DNA of 64,000 nucleotides from Quercus robur (taxonomy: Eukaryota > Streptophyta > Magnoliopsida > Fagales > Fagaceae). How positions within the stretch are numbered: the stretch's first letter is position 1; the number at the start of each line of letters is the position of its first letter. This document shows positions 34,871-47,041 of the stretch, piece after piece. The DNA lies in NCBI RefSeq assembly GCF_932294415.1, contig NC_065536.1, positions 5,156,974 through 5,220,973 of the forward strand. The letters run 5' to 3'. The translations under genes and the position numbers were made by a program. The notes beneath the pieces are model-generated. The model saw only the letters and a list, made by a program, of their open reading frames with translations, did not search any database and was not told where the DNA came from.

Positions 34871-36903
34871 GATAGCCCATCTTCCTGTTTGGCAAAAACA
34901 ATGGCAACAAAGAGACTGCACAAAAACTCTCACTTAAACAAAGAGACTGCACAGACCCCAAGCTTTCGAAGACCATGTATAGTTGCATTCAGCTCCTTTA
35001 ATTTTCTCTTCATATCACTTTCATAGTACAAAAAAAATACATCTCAAAGTTTAAATCTTTCCTAACCACCAAATGCTAGCTTAACAACTCAATCATAAAT
35101 GAAGTTATTGCTCGAAATTACAATGCCACCACAACATTCTATACATGGCAACTACTATCTTGCTAAAAAAAACAACTTAAAATTGATCTTGATGTGTCAA
35201 TTTTAAATCATGACCTTCAAATTCCCCTACATTTGTGAGAGCTCAAAAACCTTTGTAGGTAGATTCTTCAGATCCAGTTTATCTATTTGCAAGCCAGAGA
35301 GCGCAACACTAATAATTCTAAAGGACGCTTGAACTGTTGGAAATACACGAAGGCGTTCTAACCCCAACTAAAATAAATGAAGGCGATCTAACTCCACCCG
35401 GCTGGTCACGAGCAGGTCTGCAGAAACGCACCAATGATACATAATCAATTTCCAATAAGAGAAAAAGCATACAACATGCATCTTTGGCTCTGCAGATCAT
35501 TGCTGCTACTGGGTTTTAGAGTTCTGTAATACATAGTTGACCTGTATATATCTTGTTTCTGTTTAATACAAATCTTCATTCATAGACGTATCCCAAAAAA
35601 AAAAAAAAAACCTTCATTCATTGAAAACAAAATATGAATTTTATGGCTGCAAACAGCCAATATCATTTATCAGAAATCTAGCTAGTCATCTAAGCAGCAG
35701 TGCTGATTTTCTAGACGAGTGACCTCATGACTCACATAACATACAACAATGACAGCGGTACCATCTCTTTCCTCTAGAAATAGTACATGAACAGGCATGT
35801 TTACAACACAGAATACTGCAAGTATCACAATGAAAACATGAGTATCTTGTTAGTGAGGATATTTACCGTCCCATGATTTGAAGTCAGATCAATTGATATA
35901 ATGCCAGGAGGCAGTTGAAATTGCATGGTTCCCAGGATCATTTCGTATTCCAGCCATCACATTGGCAATTTGGCATGACATGTCCTTGCATCTGACGTTA
36001 GTTGTGGTTTTACATAAATAGGACTTCAACTTTTAAACCTGTATAAAGATAAAACCAAAATTTTAAACTAAAATACACATATACAGGAACTCAGTAATGA
36101 AGTGTAATTGTCCATACTTCCCCTATGCCCGTATATATATTCTGTCTCACTCTCGTGGTACACAACTGTTAGAAAATAGCCTGGGTTTGACCCAACCCAT
36201 AACTCATGACCCATAGATCGTCCAAATGGGTTATTTGATAAGTGAGTTTAAAATTTAAACTGATTGATCAACTCTCATAAATGAAAGCTAAAAACTACAG
36301 CAAAGTTCCACTGCAATGATAAATAAATTACGAAAATGAGAAGATTGATTTTTCTGATCTTAAAATCACTAGGCAGAGAGTGTCGAGTTTACTCATAGCA
36401 GAAACCACAACTAAATCTTCCCAGAACCATTTTTAGCCAAACCAAACTAGATCAATACCACATCATATAAATAAAGAGAAAGAACTTAAAAAAAAAAAAA
36501 AAAAAGAAGAAGAAGAAGAAGAAGAAGAAAGAACTCAAACCAATCCAAAACAAACTGAACACAAAAACACAAACCATCACCTTAAACCCATACTAAAGCC
36601 TTCCCACAACCAGTTTCAGCAAAACCAGTTTCAGCAAAACCAATTGAAACCACAACCACTATCTAAAAAAAAAAAAAATGAAAAACAGAAAAAAATTGTT
36701 TTGTTTAAGCTGATAGGTGTAACACGCAATGGGATGAAATGTCATTAGCACCTTCAAAATACAATAAGGTATATCAACCATCTCTTTGACTTCCATTGCC
36801 ATAATGAATGAATCCAGCAATGGTCTATTTGTAGCATTAGGACCACAAATAAAAGTTTTTCTTATCAGAAAATTATAGCATTGATAGGTTTTTAACACCA
36901 CTT

Positions 36904-36926
36904 CCCCCCCCCCCCCCCTCTCTCTC
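36904..36926. repeat. C15 run joined to a CT repeat
   Basis: Fifteen C (36904-36918) are followed directly by TCTCTCTCCC. The pattern is similar to those at 51038-51059 and, on the opposite strand, 31026-31085. Confidence 0.9.
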
Positions 36927-37248
36927 CCAAGTAATCATTTTTATAGGGCATAATTAAGGGCCTTACCATCATCCAAGTCTCATGGTAGGTCTTAACCTCA
37001 AAGATAGCCCTACAAGGCATAAGTGCAGCCTTCCTTCAAGTCTCATGAGGGAGGCGTTGTATCAGTAGTTGCCACTGAAGTATTATTTCTTAGTGCTTCA
37101 GTAGCATGCATCTTGGAACTGTAAAGCCATCAAGCACTGTGAAGCAAAATGTTTGGTATAGCCATAACTCGTAACTAGACAAGCTCTTAAGGAACAATCT
37201 CAGCAACAAGATAACATTGAAGTCGATCAGCTTATGTATAATATATTG

Positions 37249-39645
37249 CTACCAATAGTCCATACATGAACAAGAACCCTGCTTAAAGTGGTGAAAGCGG
37301 TTCCGATCCCTCACTACAATTTCACGATCAAAAGCTCTAGAGATGAATTTAGCTGCTGAATGACAATCATTACATATTCGCAAATTCTTTATAATCCTTA
37401 TTGGTGTTGGTGGAATGATAACAATAAGCCCAAAGGCAATTGCAAGCTTCTCACTATGCCTAAACAGAGAGGTTTCCTTCTCTTCTTGATCAATGTCAAG
37501 GGAAACCTCATTTGTATCTGGTACATAACCTTCCATTTTCAATTTCTTATTCATTTCATCCAACTTATCCTCAATCTCATTTATTAAAGGATGTGTCTTA
37601 TCTCCTGCTAGAAATTCATGGACTACTCCATTTGCTTCAATCATGCTACACCCTGGGGTCTTCACCACCCTATGCTGTATCATCGTCCCCCTAACTTGAA
37701 GAACATCATCCCAGTGACCTTTTGAAGCATATATATTGGACAATAGCACATGGAAACCATCATGGTCAGGTTGAAGCTCAATGAGCTTTCTTCCTACTCT
37801 CTCCCCCATTTCATTCTCACCATGTTTCTTGCAAGCTCCAAGCAAGGCACCCCAGGTAGCAACATCCGGTGCCATAGGCATACTCTCAAGGATTTCCTCT
37901 GCTTCTTTGAGCATTCCTGCACGTCCTAGAAGATCAACCATGCATCCATAGTGCTTAACATTGGGTTCTATCTGATGTTCTTGAATCATTGAATTGAAGT
38001 GGCGACGCCCCTCATCAACTAAGCCCATGTGTCGACAAGCCCCAAGAACTCCCATAAATGTTATCTCATTGGGCACTACACCACATTTCTTCATGTCAAA
38101 GAAAGTGTCTAGTGACTTATCCACTAAACCATTTATTGCCAAACCAAGAATGAGAGCATTCCAAGTAGAAACCCCCCTTTCCTCCATGCCATGAAAAACT
38201 TCCAATGCATTTTCCACACACCCACATTTCATGTACATGTCTATAAGGGTTGTACCCAAAATGATGTTAACCTTTAGACCATTCTTCTTTATATAAGCAT
38301 GAATCCATTTACCTAAGTCAAGGGCAGCCAGGTGAGTGCAAGCTGATATTACACTAACCAAAGTGGTCTCATCAGGCCTAATTCCCTCAAGCTGCATTTC
38401 CTGGAACAGTGCCAAAGTCTCTGAGAAATGGTCATGCTGAGCATACCCTGATATCATTGCACTCCAAGACACAATATCCTTACTAGGCATGGAATCAAAT
38501 AATTTCTTAGCAATTTCAACTGATCCGCATTTCAAGTACCCAGAGATCATGGAGTTCCAGGATATCTGGTCCAATTGGCAGCCTGCATTGAATAGTTTTT
38601 CAGCTGCCATTATGTCACCACAAGTTGAGTACAAGTGAATAAAAGCATTTTGAAGGTTAACATAAGATTCAATTCCAATTTTGACAACCAAGCCATGGAT
38701 CATTTTTCCTATGTTGACAGCTAACAAATGCGCACACGCAGACAAAACACTAACCACCACAACCTCATCAACCATAATTCCATTAGTTTTCATTTGCATA
38801 AACATAACCAAAGCCTCCTCATACATTTCATTTTGCTCATAACAAGAAATCAATGCACTCCACGATACCATATCTTTCTCAGGCATCTCATTAAATAACT
38901 GACAAGCCTCAACGACATGACCTGTCCTTCCCAACAACACAATCATAGAATTTGAAGCAATCGTATTCCTTTCTGGCATCAACTCACAAATACACTTGGC
39001 ATTCTCCACATCCCCTATCTGAACATACCCTGCCAAAATCGAATTCCATGAAACCGAATCCAAAACAGGACTTTCATCAAACAACTGGCGCGCATCACCC
39101 ATACTCCCACAAACTGCATACATGTTAATCAATGTGTTCTGAACATAAACATCTGAATCAAAACCCAATTTCAAAACATGGTTGTGCATCTGTTTCCCTT
39201 CAAAATCTGATAACCGGATAGTACAAGCTTGAATTAGAATTGGGTGTGTGTAATTATCACTACCACCCACATTGTTATCCACCATCAATTTGTACAAAAA
39301 GATAGCCTTTTCAGGATAGTTTCTTTGTACGTAAGCTCTCATCATGGTGTTCCAAATGAACCCATTTGGGTTCTCAATGTGGTTGAAGATTTGGAAGGAT
39401 TGATGAATGTGGATAAAGGGTGAGTCAGTAGAGAACTTGAGGATTCTGCTGGCAGCAAAGGTGTCTCCGATGAACCCAGTGAGGATCATCTGGGAGAGTA
39501 TTTGGTTGAAAAGCTTGAGATTTTGGCATTTGGGCAAGTGGGTCTCTAGGATTGAGAGGTTTATTGTTGGTTTTAGAGTGAGTTTTTCATACAAAGTTAA
39601 TTTTTTTATGGTTGACGAAAAAGGACTCACTTTGATAAAATTCAT
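37249..39645 (-). CDS. PLS-class pentatricopeptide repeat protein with E and DYW domains
   Basis: This single-exon gene encodes 798 residues. After a basic, Ser/Thr-rich N-terminus likely to target an organelle, a long run of PPR units follows (for example DVYVQNTLINMYAVCGSM, DIVSWSAMISGYAQHDHF, NVKHYGCMVDLLGRAGML). The E and E+ motifs cover about 585-700 (ATWGALLGACKKHGENEMGE, PGCSMIEANGVVHEFLAGDK). The DYW domain ends the protein, with the deaminase-like zinc site intact: H730-x-E732 in HSEKLA, C758 and C761 in CNDC, and the terminal CSCMDYW. Proteins of this class edit specific C residues to U in chloroplast or mitochondrial RNA; the repeats choose the site and the DYW domain supplies the catalysis. 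The target and organelle cannot be read from sequence by eye. No break was seen, and intronless genes are usual in this family. Confidence 0.93.
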   Translation of the reverse strand: MNFIKVSPFSSTIKKLTLYEKLTLKPTINLSILETHLPKCQNLKLFNQILSQMILTGFIGDTFAASRILKFSTDSPFIHIHQSFQIFNHIENPNGFIWNTMMRAYVQRNYPEKAIFLYKLMVDNNVGGSDNYTHPILIQACTIRLSDFEGKQMHNHVLKLGFDSDVYVQNTLINMYAVCGSMGDARQLFDESPVLDSVSWNSILAGYVQIGDVENAKCICELMPERNTIASNSMIVLLGRTGHVVEACQLFNEMPEKDMVSWSALISCYEQNEMYEEALVMFMQMKTNGIMVDEVVVVSVLSACAHLLAVNIGKMIHGLVVKIGIESYVNLQNAFIHLYSTCGDIMAAEKLFNAGCQLDQISWNSMISGYLKCGSVEIAKKLFDSMPSKDIVSWSAMISGYAQHDHFSETLALFQEMQLEGIRPDETTLVSVISACTHLAALDLGKWIHAYIKKNGLKVNIILGTTLIDMYMKCGCVENALEVFHGMEERGVSTWNALILGLAINGLVDKSLDTFFDMKKCGVVPNEITFMGVLGACRHMGLVDEGRRHFNSMIQEHQIEPNVKHYGCMVDLLGRAGMLKEAEEILESMPMAPDVATWGALLGACKKHGENEMGERVGRKLIELQPDHDGFHVLLSNIYASKGHWDDVLQVRGTMIQHRVVKTPGCSMIEANGVVHEFLAGDKTHPLINEIEDKLDEMNKKLKMEGYVPDTNEVSLDIDQEEKETSLFRHSEKLAIAFGLIVIIPPTPIRIIKNLRICNDCHSAAKFISRAFDREIVVRDRNRFHHFKQGSCSCMDYW

Positions 39646-40422
39646 AGGAAGAAACAGGAAAGGTTCGCTTCATGTACAACAGAGTTTGCCAACAACATTA
39701 ACAGAAAACAGCAAACTTCTAAGTTTTAACCAATTTTTTTTTTTTTTTTTTATAAGAGTGTACGAAAAAGTACACTTTGCTAAGTGTACCGTCGTTGTAA
39801 CTTGTAACCCAAAAATGAAAGAAACCTAAAAACGCACGGATTGAGAGTTAAAACGCACGTTGTAACTAGTGGCAATATTGCACTATGCTACTATGCTATA
39901 CTTTTTTAATGGTTTAAATCAAAAATTAAAAAGTTAACTTTTGGTATTAATGATTGGATCAATAAAATAAAAAAAATAAAAAAACGTTAATAGCTTTAAA
40001 AAAATAAAAATGATGTGAAAGTAATTACATAATGCAGTAGCTAGCCAGATGACCCGGATTTCAATCCAAAGCAGCTTTCAAGAGGCAGAGGCCTAGTGGC
40101 ATCGCTCCATTGCTCAACACCAGATGTTTGTTTTGATTTTGATTTTGATTTTGATTTTTTATTTTTTTATTTTTTTTTTGAAATGGTACCTTGACTAGTT
40201 GACTCATTATTTTTCAATAAAAATATAAAAAATCAGTAATGGAAGGAGCATAAATAATTCCATAATTGTGGATGAGGAAATAATTTGTATAGTAGAGGTT
40301 GTACCAAAAAGGCGGTATATCATGCATTGGATGAACTCATGTATTTGAATTTTGATGCATATTTTTTGAAATTGAGTTACAAAGTGTGTAAAAATATTTT
40401 CTCTTATATCGCATGTTTGACC
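39646..40422. other. PPR upstream region and AT-rich spacer
   Basis: The promoter and 5' UTR of the PPR gene should lie in the first few hundred bases; no TATA box stands out. A poly-T run at 39731-39750 and a GATTTT repeat at about 40128-40158 are present. The left 8-bp copy of an insertion duplication (GTTTGACC, 40415-40422) ends the stretch. Confidence 0.45.
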
Positions 40423-40777
40423 CGGGGGGACGGACACAAGTGGGGGCCCAATTTTTTTTTTCTTAGTAGTTTAATTTTCAATAAAAAATTTAGACTTAGG
40501 CCCCCTCCAAAGTCATGGATCATTAACCCAGCCCATGTAAATCTTAAAAAAAAAAAATGTAAAAAAAATAGTGTTTTGTGTAGTAAGAAATAATAGTGTT
40601 TTGTGTCTTTGTTTTTGTTGGCAGATGATTGCATCTTAATTTATTAAGAAACAATGATTTTTGTGTATTTTTTTTGGTTGAAAGTTTCTTAATACTATAT
40701 GGATGTGTATTTGAATTTTTTTTTATTTTTATTTTCGCTTATCTCTGCCCCAACTTGAAATCCTAGGTCCGTCCTTG
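40423..40777. mobile_element. hAT-like non-autonomous DNA element
   Basis: An 8-bp direct repeat, GTTTGACC, flanks the segment at 40415-40422 and 40778-40785, as expected for hAT. The ends share an inverted GGACGGAC core, and the right end read inward starts CAAGGACGGACCTAGGATTT, close to common hAT MITE termini. It is 355 bp with no transposase. The left terminus has gained a G run. Confidence 0.65.
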
Positions 40778-40969
40778 GTTTGACCATAAAATTTTTGGTT
40801 CCAAAATTGTAAAATGGTTTACACCGAAAAGTTTTGGAAACCATTTTTCACTTGAGTGTAGCATTGTTGGATGATAATTATTTGAGCACAAAATGAATTA
40901 TTTAACATTATTCCAAAACCGAATATAACATGTATGAATTGACAAAAATAAGTATGATAATGCTCTTCT

Positions 40970-41006
<37 letters not shown>

Positions 41007-41012
41007 GGTATG

Positions 41013-41800
41013 TGTAGGGTCAGTTTTTGGGGCCTAGGCCCAGCAAGTAAGTAGTTCTGGACCAAAAGACCCTAGACAATGAATTTGTAGAGAGCGAGTT
41101 ACAGAACTAGGGCTGGACGAAGTGAACGTTAATTAGCTGTATGCCATGCAACAGTCTGAACGTGAGAATACTTCATTTATGTTCACAGGATACCGGTCCG
41201 AGGAGACGTATAAGTGCACCTCTTGCTCTGATTAAAGATTACAGAATTCTTTAATCTCTCTCTCTCTCTTTTTTCCCTCTGAATTTTTCGATCCCTTCTT
41301 CATAGGGATTTCCTTCTCTTATATAGCCTCCTTAAATTGATAAGAGCCTTACACTTGTTAATCATCTGGACCTTCACTTGAATGTCTATCCCATCGGACA
41401 TCCACCTTATCTTTCTGTGAGTTGCATTGGCCAATGTAACACTGTTCGCCTGTCTTCTCCACATTAATGCGGCTGAAAAAGTAGCTTCCTTGCATTTAAT
41501 GCGACAGTTGTGGTTTCTCCCTGGACGTCTTACATTTTCCTCTTTTTTCCTGCTGTGTGAGGCTCATCCTACTACCCACGTTTGTTTGGGATGGTTCTTC
41601 ACTGTGGAGGGGGCGCACATTGGGCCCGTATTTGTGTGTCCGAGGAGACATTCCTCCTCAGATGTCTTTTAAATAAGCTGGACTCAACAGGATTAGGCTG
41701 GAAGTCTTTTGGTCCCCTTTCCCCTTTTGGTCATGGTTGGGTTCCGTGCGAGGCCCAAGGCCGGAGGCCCATTGTTGACTTTGGGAATTTTACCCCTACA
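41013..41800 (-). mobile_element. Solo LTR, 788 bp
   Basis: The left end TGTAGGGTCA and the right end TACCCCTACA are near-perfect inverse copies. The pentamer GTATG flanks both sides (41008-41012, 41801-41805). A TATATAAG box on the minus strand near 41325 sets the orientation. It is absent from the matching site in copy B near 58490. The flank is a GTATG-rich microsatellite, so the target duplication alone would be weak, but the LTR ends support it. Confidence 0.8.
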
Positions 41801-42312
41801 GTATGTATGTATATATAAATTAATGAGAATGCTTGGTATAAATATTCAAAATGATTCTCAGTTGTATATATACATTGAAAATTTAAGAATAGGAGTAAAA
41901 AATATACATTGACGTTAAAATAATTATTCTATAATCTATGTTGAGAGAAAAACTTTAAAAATAATCAAAATATACTTATAAAATTCATAACAGTTATATA
42001 TTCAAGTGTGTGCGACGAGGCTTTTTGTTTTAGTGGTCCTATTTTGTAGCCAAAAAAAAAAAAAAAAATTGTGTTTTTATTTTACATATATATAATTTTA
42101 TTTTGAGAATCTAATTTATAAGTGGATAAAGAAATTTGAAAACATACAAGAGAGTGGCCCTTATTTTTAGGCAATGTTTTAGTGGGAGTTAGAGTTATAT
42201 TTTTACTGGATTATTCTTTAGTTTTGTCTCTACTTAAATATAGAAATGTAGGAGCATTTAAAAAAAAAAAAAAATGAAGATTCCAAATAAGGGAAGGCCC
42301 CCACCCCCTTTA

Positions 42313-44765
42313 TGAAAACAAAACCTTCATTCATTAATAGCACCCTGATACAAAGCTTCCATAGCTAGTGGAGGTAACTCCTTTATCCAATACATATCAT
42401 CTGATATATTTCTAGGGTGCTGTGCAAGAACATTTGCAATCTTGTTTCCTAGAGAGAAACTGTTGGATATCATCCACAATATTCCTGAGCAATGACTAAT
42501 TCACTTCTAGAGATGAGATAGCATGTATGACATTAGCATTGTCTCCTTCAATTACAAGTTCTGAAAACCCAACATCCATCACGAATTCAATTGATTTTCT
42601 GCAAGCTAACATCTCAGCTTCTTCGCTGATGTTTACTGCAGGGCCTTTGGCAAACATGGCAGCCATTACTTCCCTTCTACCATTCCATATAACTGCACCA
42701 AATCCAATCCTATTCAAATCCATGAAAAAGAGCAACGTCAAAATTTAGCTTATACATCAACTATGGAGGAGGCTTCCAAGCTTCACTGCTAGGCTGCAAG
42801 ATCAGTTCTGCTGTCAAATGCCTCTGTGCATTTTGAAACACCTCTAGGTAGACTGTTGCTCTCCTTTTTAAAGAGGTTGGGTCATATCACTCTATTCCAC
42901 TGGTTCCATATCAGCCAAGCCTGAACCAAGACCAATTCCAAGTCCTCTAATGCTAGCTGATCCATTAAATACTCCATTAGCTGAAGTATATCAGCCTGAC
43001 CGTGAGAGATTTTCTGCATAATCTTTATACTTCCTACCCAAACGTCCTGGGCAGCAACATAGTCCCACAATGCATGCAAGGCCAATTCTGGGCACCTGGT
43101 ACAAATTGGACAAGCATCTTTAGTAATAATCTGTCGCTTTGTTAAGTTCATTCGTGTTGGCAAAATATAATGACATGCTCTCCATTCGAACACCTTGATC
43201 TTATTTGGGATATGAAGCTTCCATAAGGCAGCCCATCCCTTTTTCCTGCACGACCACTTGAGCATTCAGCCCAATTTGGTCCCCTCAATATCTCCCTTGC
43301 GACCTTGTATGCTGATTTGACTATGAATCTGCCTTTTTTGTTGTGAATCCAAACAATGGTATCAGCCACATACCTCCTGCTTAATGGAATTCTACAAATC
43401 GCTTCAACATCTTCCCTTTGAAATGAAGTCATAATATAATCACTCCACCAATGCAAGTATTGATCTATAAGATCCAAGACCAATAGATCTTCCATACCAT
43501 TATTGGCCGAATGGATGATGGAGTTTGTTGGATGATTGGGAATCCATCTATCCCTCAAAGCTTTAATTGAAAATCCATTCCCTACTCTCTAACAATAGCC
43601 CAATTTCAAGACAGGTAGTGCTGCCATTATGCTTCTCCAAACAAAGGAGCAGTTTTGTGACTCAACAGCATCAAGAAAGGAAGATCTTGAGAAATATCTT
43701 GCTTTAAAGCATTAATACACCAAAGAGTCAGTTTCTTGTATCATTCACCATCTCTGCTTAGCTAACATAGTTAGATTAAATGCCCTTAGATCACGAAAGC
43801 TCATTCCACCCTCTTTCTTTGAGCTCGATAGCTTGTCCCAACTTTTCCAATGTATTTTCTTTTCATTCCCTACTTGTCCCCACAAGAATTTGGCACACAA
43901 AACATTTAGTTCATCACATAACTTCAAAAGGAGTTGAAATGAACTCATTGTGTAGGTGGGGATAGATTGGGCCACCGCCATGACGAGAACTTCTTTACCA
44001 GCCTTAGATAGTAACATGCCCTTCCAGCCTTGTAATTTTTTCCATACCCTATCTTTTAGATAAGAGAAAGTATGGTATTTAGCCCGCCCAATCAATGCTG
44101 GTAGCCGTAGATAGGTTTCAAAATGAAGCACCTCTTTAACACCCAGTATCCTTATTATCTTCATCTTTTGCCTACATGAGGTATTGTTACTAAAGTACAC
44201 CGAAGATTTCTCCAAGTTTATGCTCTGACCTGATGCATTTGCATAAGTTTGAAGGATTTCAGCAATGGTTACCACTTCATTCTAAGTTGCTCGACAGAAT
44301 AGCAAAGAATCATCTACAAATAGGAGATTAGAAACCTTGGGTGCTCTTCTATAGATGGAAACTCCATTGATTCTGCCTTCTAGTTCTACCTATGCCAATA
44401 AGGAAGTGAAGCCCTCTGCACACAACAGAAACAATTATGGTGAAAGGGGATCTCCTTGATGGAGCCCCCTAGAGGGAAGAATATTAGCATATGGTTTGCC
44501 ATTGACTAGAATTGAAAAGGATGATGTGGTAACACAACTCATCACTCTTTCTATCCACCTATCCGAAAAACCCATTTTCTGCATAATTCCTTGTAGAAAG
44601 AGCCATTCAACCTGGTCATAGGCCTTGCTGATGTCTAGCTTCAAAGCTAGAGCTCCTTTTTTACCCGTCTACTTAGAATGCTAGTATGCAATGTCTCATA
44701 TGCCACCAGTACATTATCTATAAAGAGACGACCTAGTACAAATGCACGTTGAGTGAATGAGATGA
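42313..44765 (-). mobile_element. LINE (L1-type), 5'-truncated, degenerate
   Basis: From right to left on the minus strand: the reverse transcriptase start (AFVLGRLFIDNVLVAYE near 44740-44690, then KLDISKAYDQVEW at 44644), the conserved HQGDPLSP near 44440, the post-RT segment (SGQSINLEKS, GWKGMLLSKAGKEVLVMAV, KKEGGMSFRDLRAFN, 44275-43745), the zinc-binding part (IPNKIKVFEWRACHYILPT, CPICTRC, 43265-42882), and an RNase H (GAVIWNGRREVMAAM, EAEMLACR, VIEGDNANVI, 42741-42496). The endonuclease and the N-terminal half of RT are missing. The coding pieces lie in several frames, with internal stops between them. The left end is near 42313; the right end lies where similarity to copy B resumes, near 44765. 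Confidence 0.85.
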
Positions 44766-44839
44766 TAATGGCTACAATATTTGTTGTTAAATGTTGAAAA
44801 AATTACTCCATAAAAGAAGTATTGAAAAATATTTTGTTA

Positions 44840-44870
<31 letters not shown>

Positions 44871-44960
44871 TGCCTCAAGTCCTTGACTACATTATCTATT
44901 AGGTGCTTACTTTTAAATTTTTTTTTTAAATTAGAAAATTTATTCTTCTTTCCAACCCAC

Positions 44961-44992
<32 letters not shown>

Positions 44993-45405
44993 GATATATA
45001 TAAACATATGTTTATACTTATGTATAAAATATATAATACTTGTTGCCTATTTGATCACATTCATGACAAATTTTTCTTTGATAAACTAACTTAGCAGGAA
45101 AAATATTTCGCTTGCTATATCTACTCTAGGTAATCTTCTTGGATTTAGTCGCATTAACTTTCATTTTTTGTTTTACTCCCTCCATTAAAGTAAACTTAAG
45201 CACTAAGGCCATTGTATTATTAGGATTTTAGCATATGGTATACTCACCTAACATGGGCACACTGCTATTACTCTTGAATTTTGAGATGTAATCTTTCAAT
45301 TTTCGAGTTATAGGAGACACCATTATCAAATTAATTTGGCTATATATAGCATCGTGAAGAATTAATAACAAAGATTATTATCTATATATACTTTAAAACC
45401 GAAAC

Positions 45406-45636
45406 TTTTGACTATTAGTTGACCTTCTAAGGATATGCCACATAAGTTTTGATGCTCTCACAATTTTCTAAAAAACAAATTGACTCTTATCTTTTGACTT
45501 CAAATGCAATCCACCTCTCCCTTTTGACTATTAGTTGACCTTCTGAGAGTATGCCACATAAGCTTTGATGCTCCCACTATTTTCTAAAAAACAAATTGAC
45601 TCTTATCTTTCGACTTCAAATGCAATCCACCTCTCC
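45406..45636. repeat. Tandem duplication, 115-bp period, two copies
   Basis: CTTTTGACTATTAGTTGACC begins at 45406 and again at 45521. The copies run through to CAATCCACCTCTCCC with only a handful of differences. It is not visible in copy B of the large duplicated block. Confidence 0.9.
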
Positions 45637-47041
45637 CTTTTTTTGATAACCCTTGATCTAATTCAATAACTTGTCACTCTACCACAACCATACTCCTAAC
45701 CTCCTCTCTTTGGCTTTCAAACCAATGTCTTTAGTCTTTCAAACCTCTCCTTTTGTGGCCACCACTTCTTACCCTCAATTTAGCTAGCCCATCATCCATC
45801 ATCCACTAGGGATGTTATGACCCAATTACAGAGATGGTGTCACTCTCCATATCTACATAAAGAGGTTAATTTATTGAAAGTATAATTGCTTTTGAGAGAT
45901 TGTTCAAAGTATAATTGTGTGAAGTGATTTTCTAGATGGGTTTTGTTTTGTTTAAGCCTTGAACAAAATAAATATTTTTAATTTCTATTTAACTATTTTG
46001 TGCATCACACAGGTTAGCAATTAATTGCAACCTATTTTGCAATGATAATTCATAATATAAAAAGTACATATTCAACTTATATATGATTTCATATACATGT
46101 ATGTTTCCCTTAAAAGATATACATGTAATATTAATAAACTCAAAGGTTACTAGGTTAGTAATTTTGATATATACAACAACAACACCACCTCAATCTAAAC
46201 AGAACATGTATCGAAAGAGAAATACATCACCTAGTGAATGATAACGTCTTCAATATTTTTTTGAACTCTAAACCCAATTCAACTTAGGTGTGAAAATCCC
46301 ACGTAGATTACACTTGTGTGGACATAAAACTCCTCCTTGCAACAAAAGTACATATAAATTCTATTAAAGATCAACTCTAATGATCTCACCAAAAATAACA
46401 ATCACCCAATAAGGATTATGTAATAAAAGTACCTCATATTCAATGACAAAGTTATCCTTTATCACATCTTCATTCAAACCTCCAAGATTATTTGAGAGTA
46501 CATAAGCTACTCTACAAGGAAACTAAAAACAAATGGTTGAAAGTGAAGGTGAAGGAACTCTAATTTATTCAATGCACACAAAAAGAAAATATTTGTTGAA
46601 AAGTTTATACGGCTAGAAAATCTAGCTCAATGCCTCAATGGCCATTAAAGGCAGCATCACAACTTGCATGCAAGCCAAAAATGTGATCCCTTCATGAACA
46701 ACTTGGAATAGAATATGAGTTGGTGATGCAATTACTGGTTGAGAACCAGAATTCACACATCTCAAATAAAGCACAAAGCTAAGAGTTCATAAAAAAAAAA
46801 TTAAAAAAAAAATTACTAAAAAAACAACACATTGTAAATGACATGACTAACATGCACAAAAGGCAACTATGTCTACTTGAATTATTAATTATAATGCAAA
46901 ACTAAAACCAATTGGACTCCAAGTAATCACAGTGTTAATATAAAGCAAAAATTTCATAAAACAAGCATAAATTCTAATACAAACTCCAAACAAAATTAAA
47001 GAAACACAATCACACACAAAATATGTACACACCACCTAAAC

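Larger units (their letters stand above)
32510..37248. other. Long spacer between PORR and PPR genes
   Basis: Mostly AT-rich DNA without a supported gene. It holds a TC/TA microsatellite (32811-32840), an AAT run (33722-33742), one copy of a dispersed repeat (34005-34273), a probable LINE scrap (34614-34870), poly-A at 35588-35603 and a C15 run next to CT repeats (36904-36926). The last 200-300 bases probably include the 3' UTR of the PPR gene. Confidence 0.5.
40786..46190. repeat. Duplicated block, copy A (partner 58005-60855)
   Basis: Short blocks match copy B in the same order and orientation. A 40786-40975 matches B 58005-58490; A 41830-41990 matches B 58495-58660; A 44770-45050 matches B 58755-59045; A 45110-45260 matches B 59330-59450; A 46030-46190 matches B 60695-60855. 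Identity is modest, with many indels. Copy A also contains a solo LTR (41013-41800) and a LINE (42313-44765) that copy B lacks. The block may be a segmental duplication or two copies of a non-coding dispersed element. Confidence 0.65.

Noticed and set aside
35330-35600. Possible LTR or SINE around the CGAAGGCGTTCTAAC region ending in an A run
   Set aside because: The poly-A at 35588-35603 and TTTAATACAAATCTTCATTCA look like a retroelement or transcript end, but no matching start, tRNA boxes or target duplication was found.
37360-39829. Plus-strand ORFs opposite the PPR gene
   Set aside because: Shadows of the PPR repeats; composition mirrors the sense gene.
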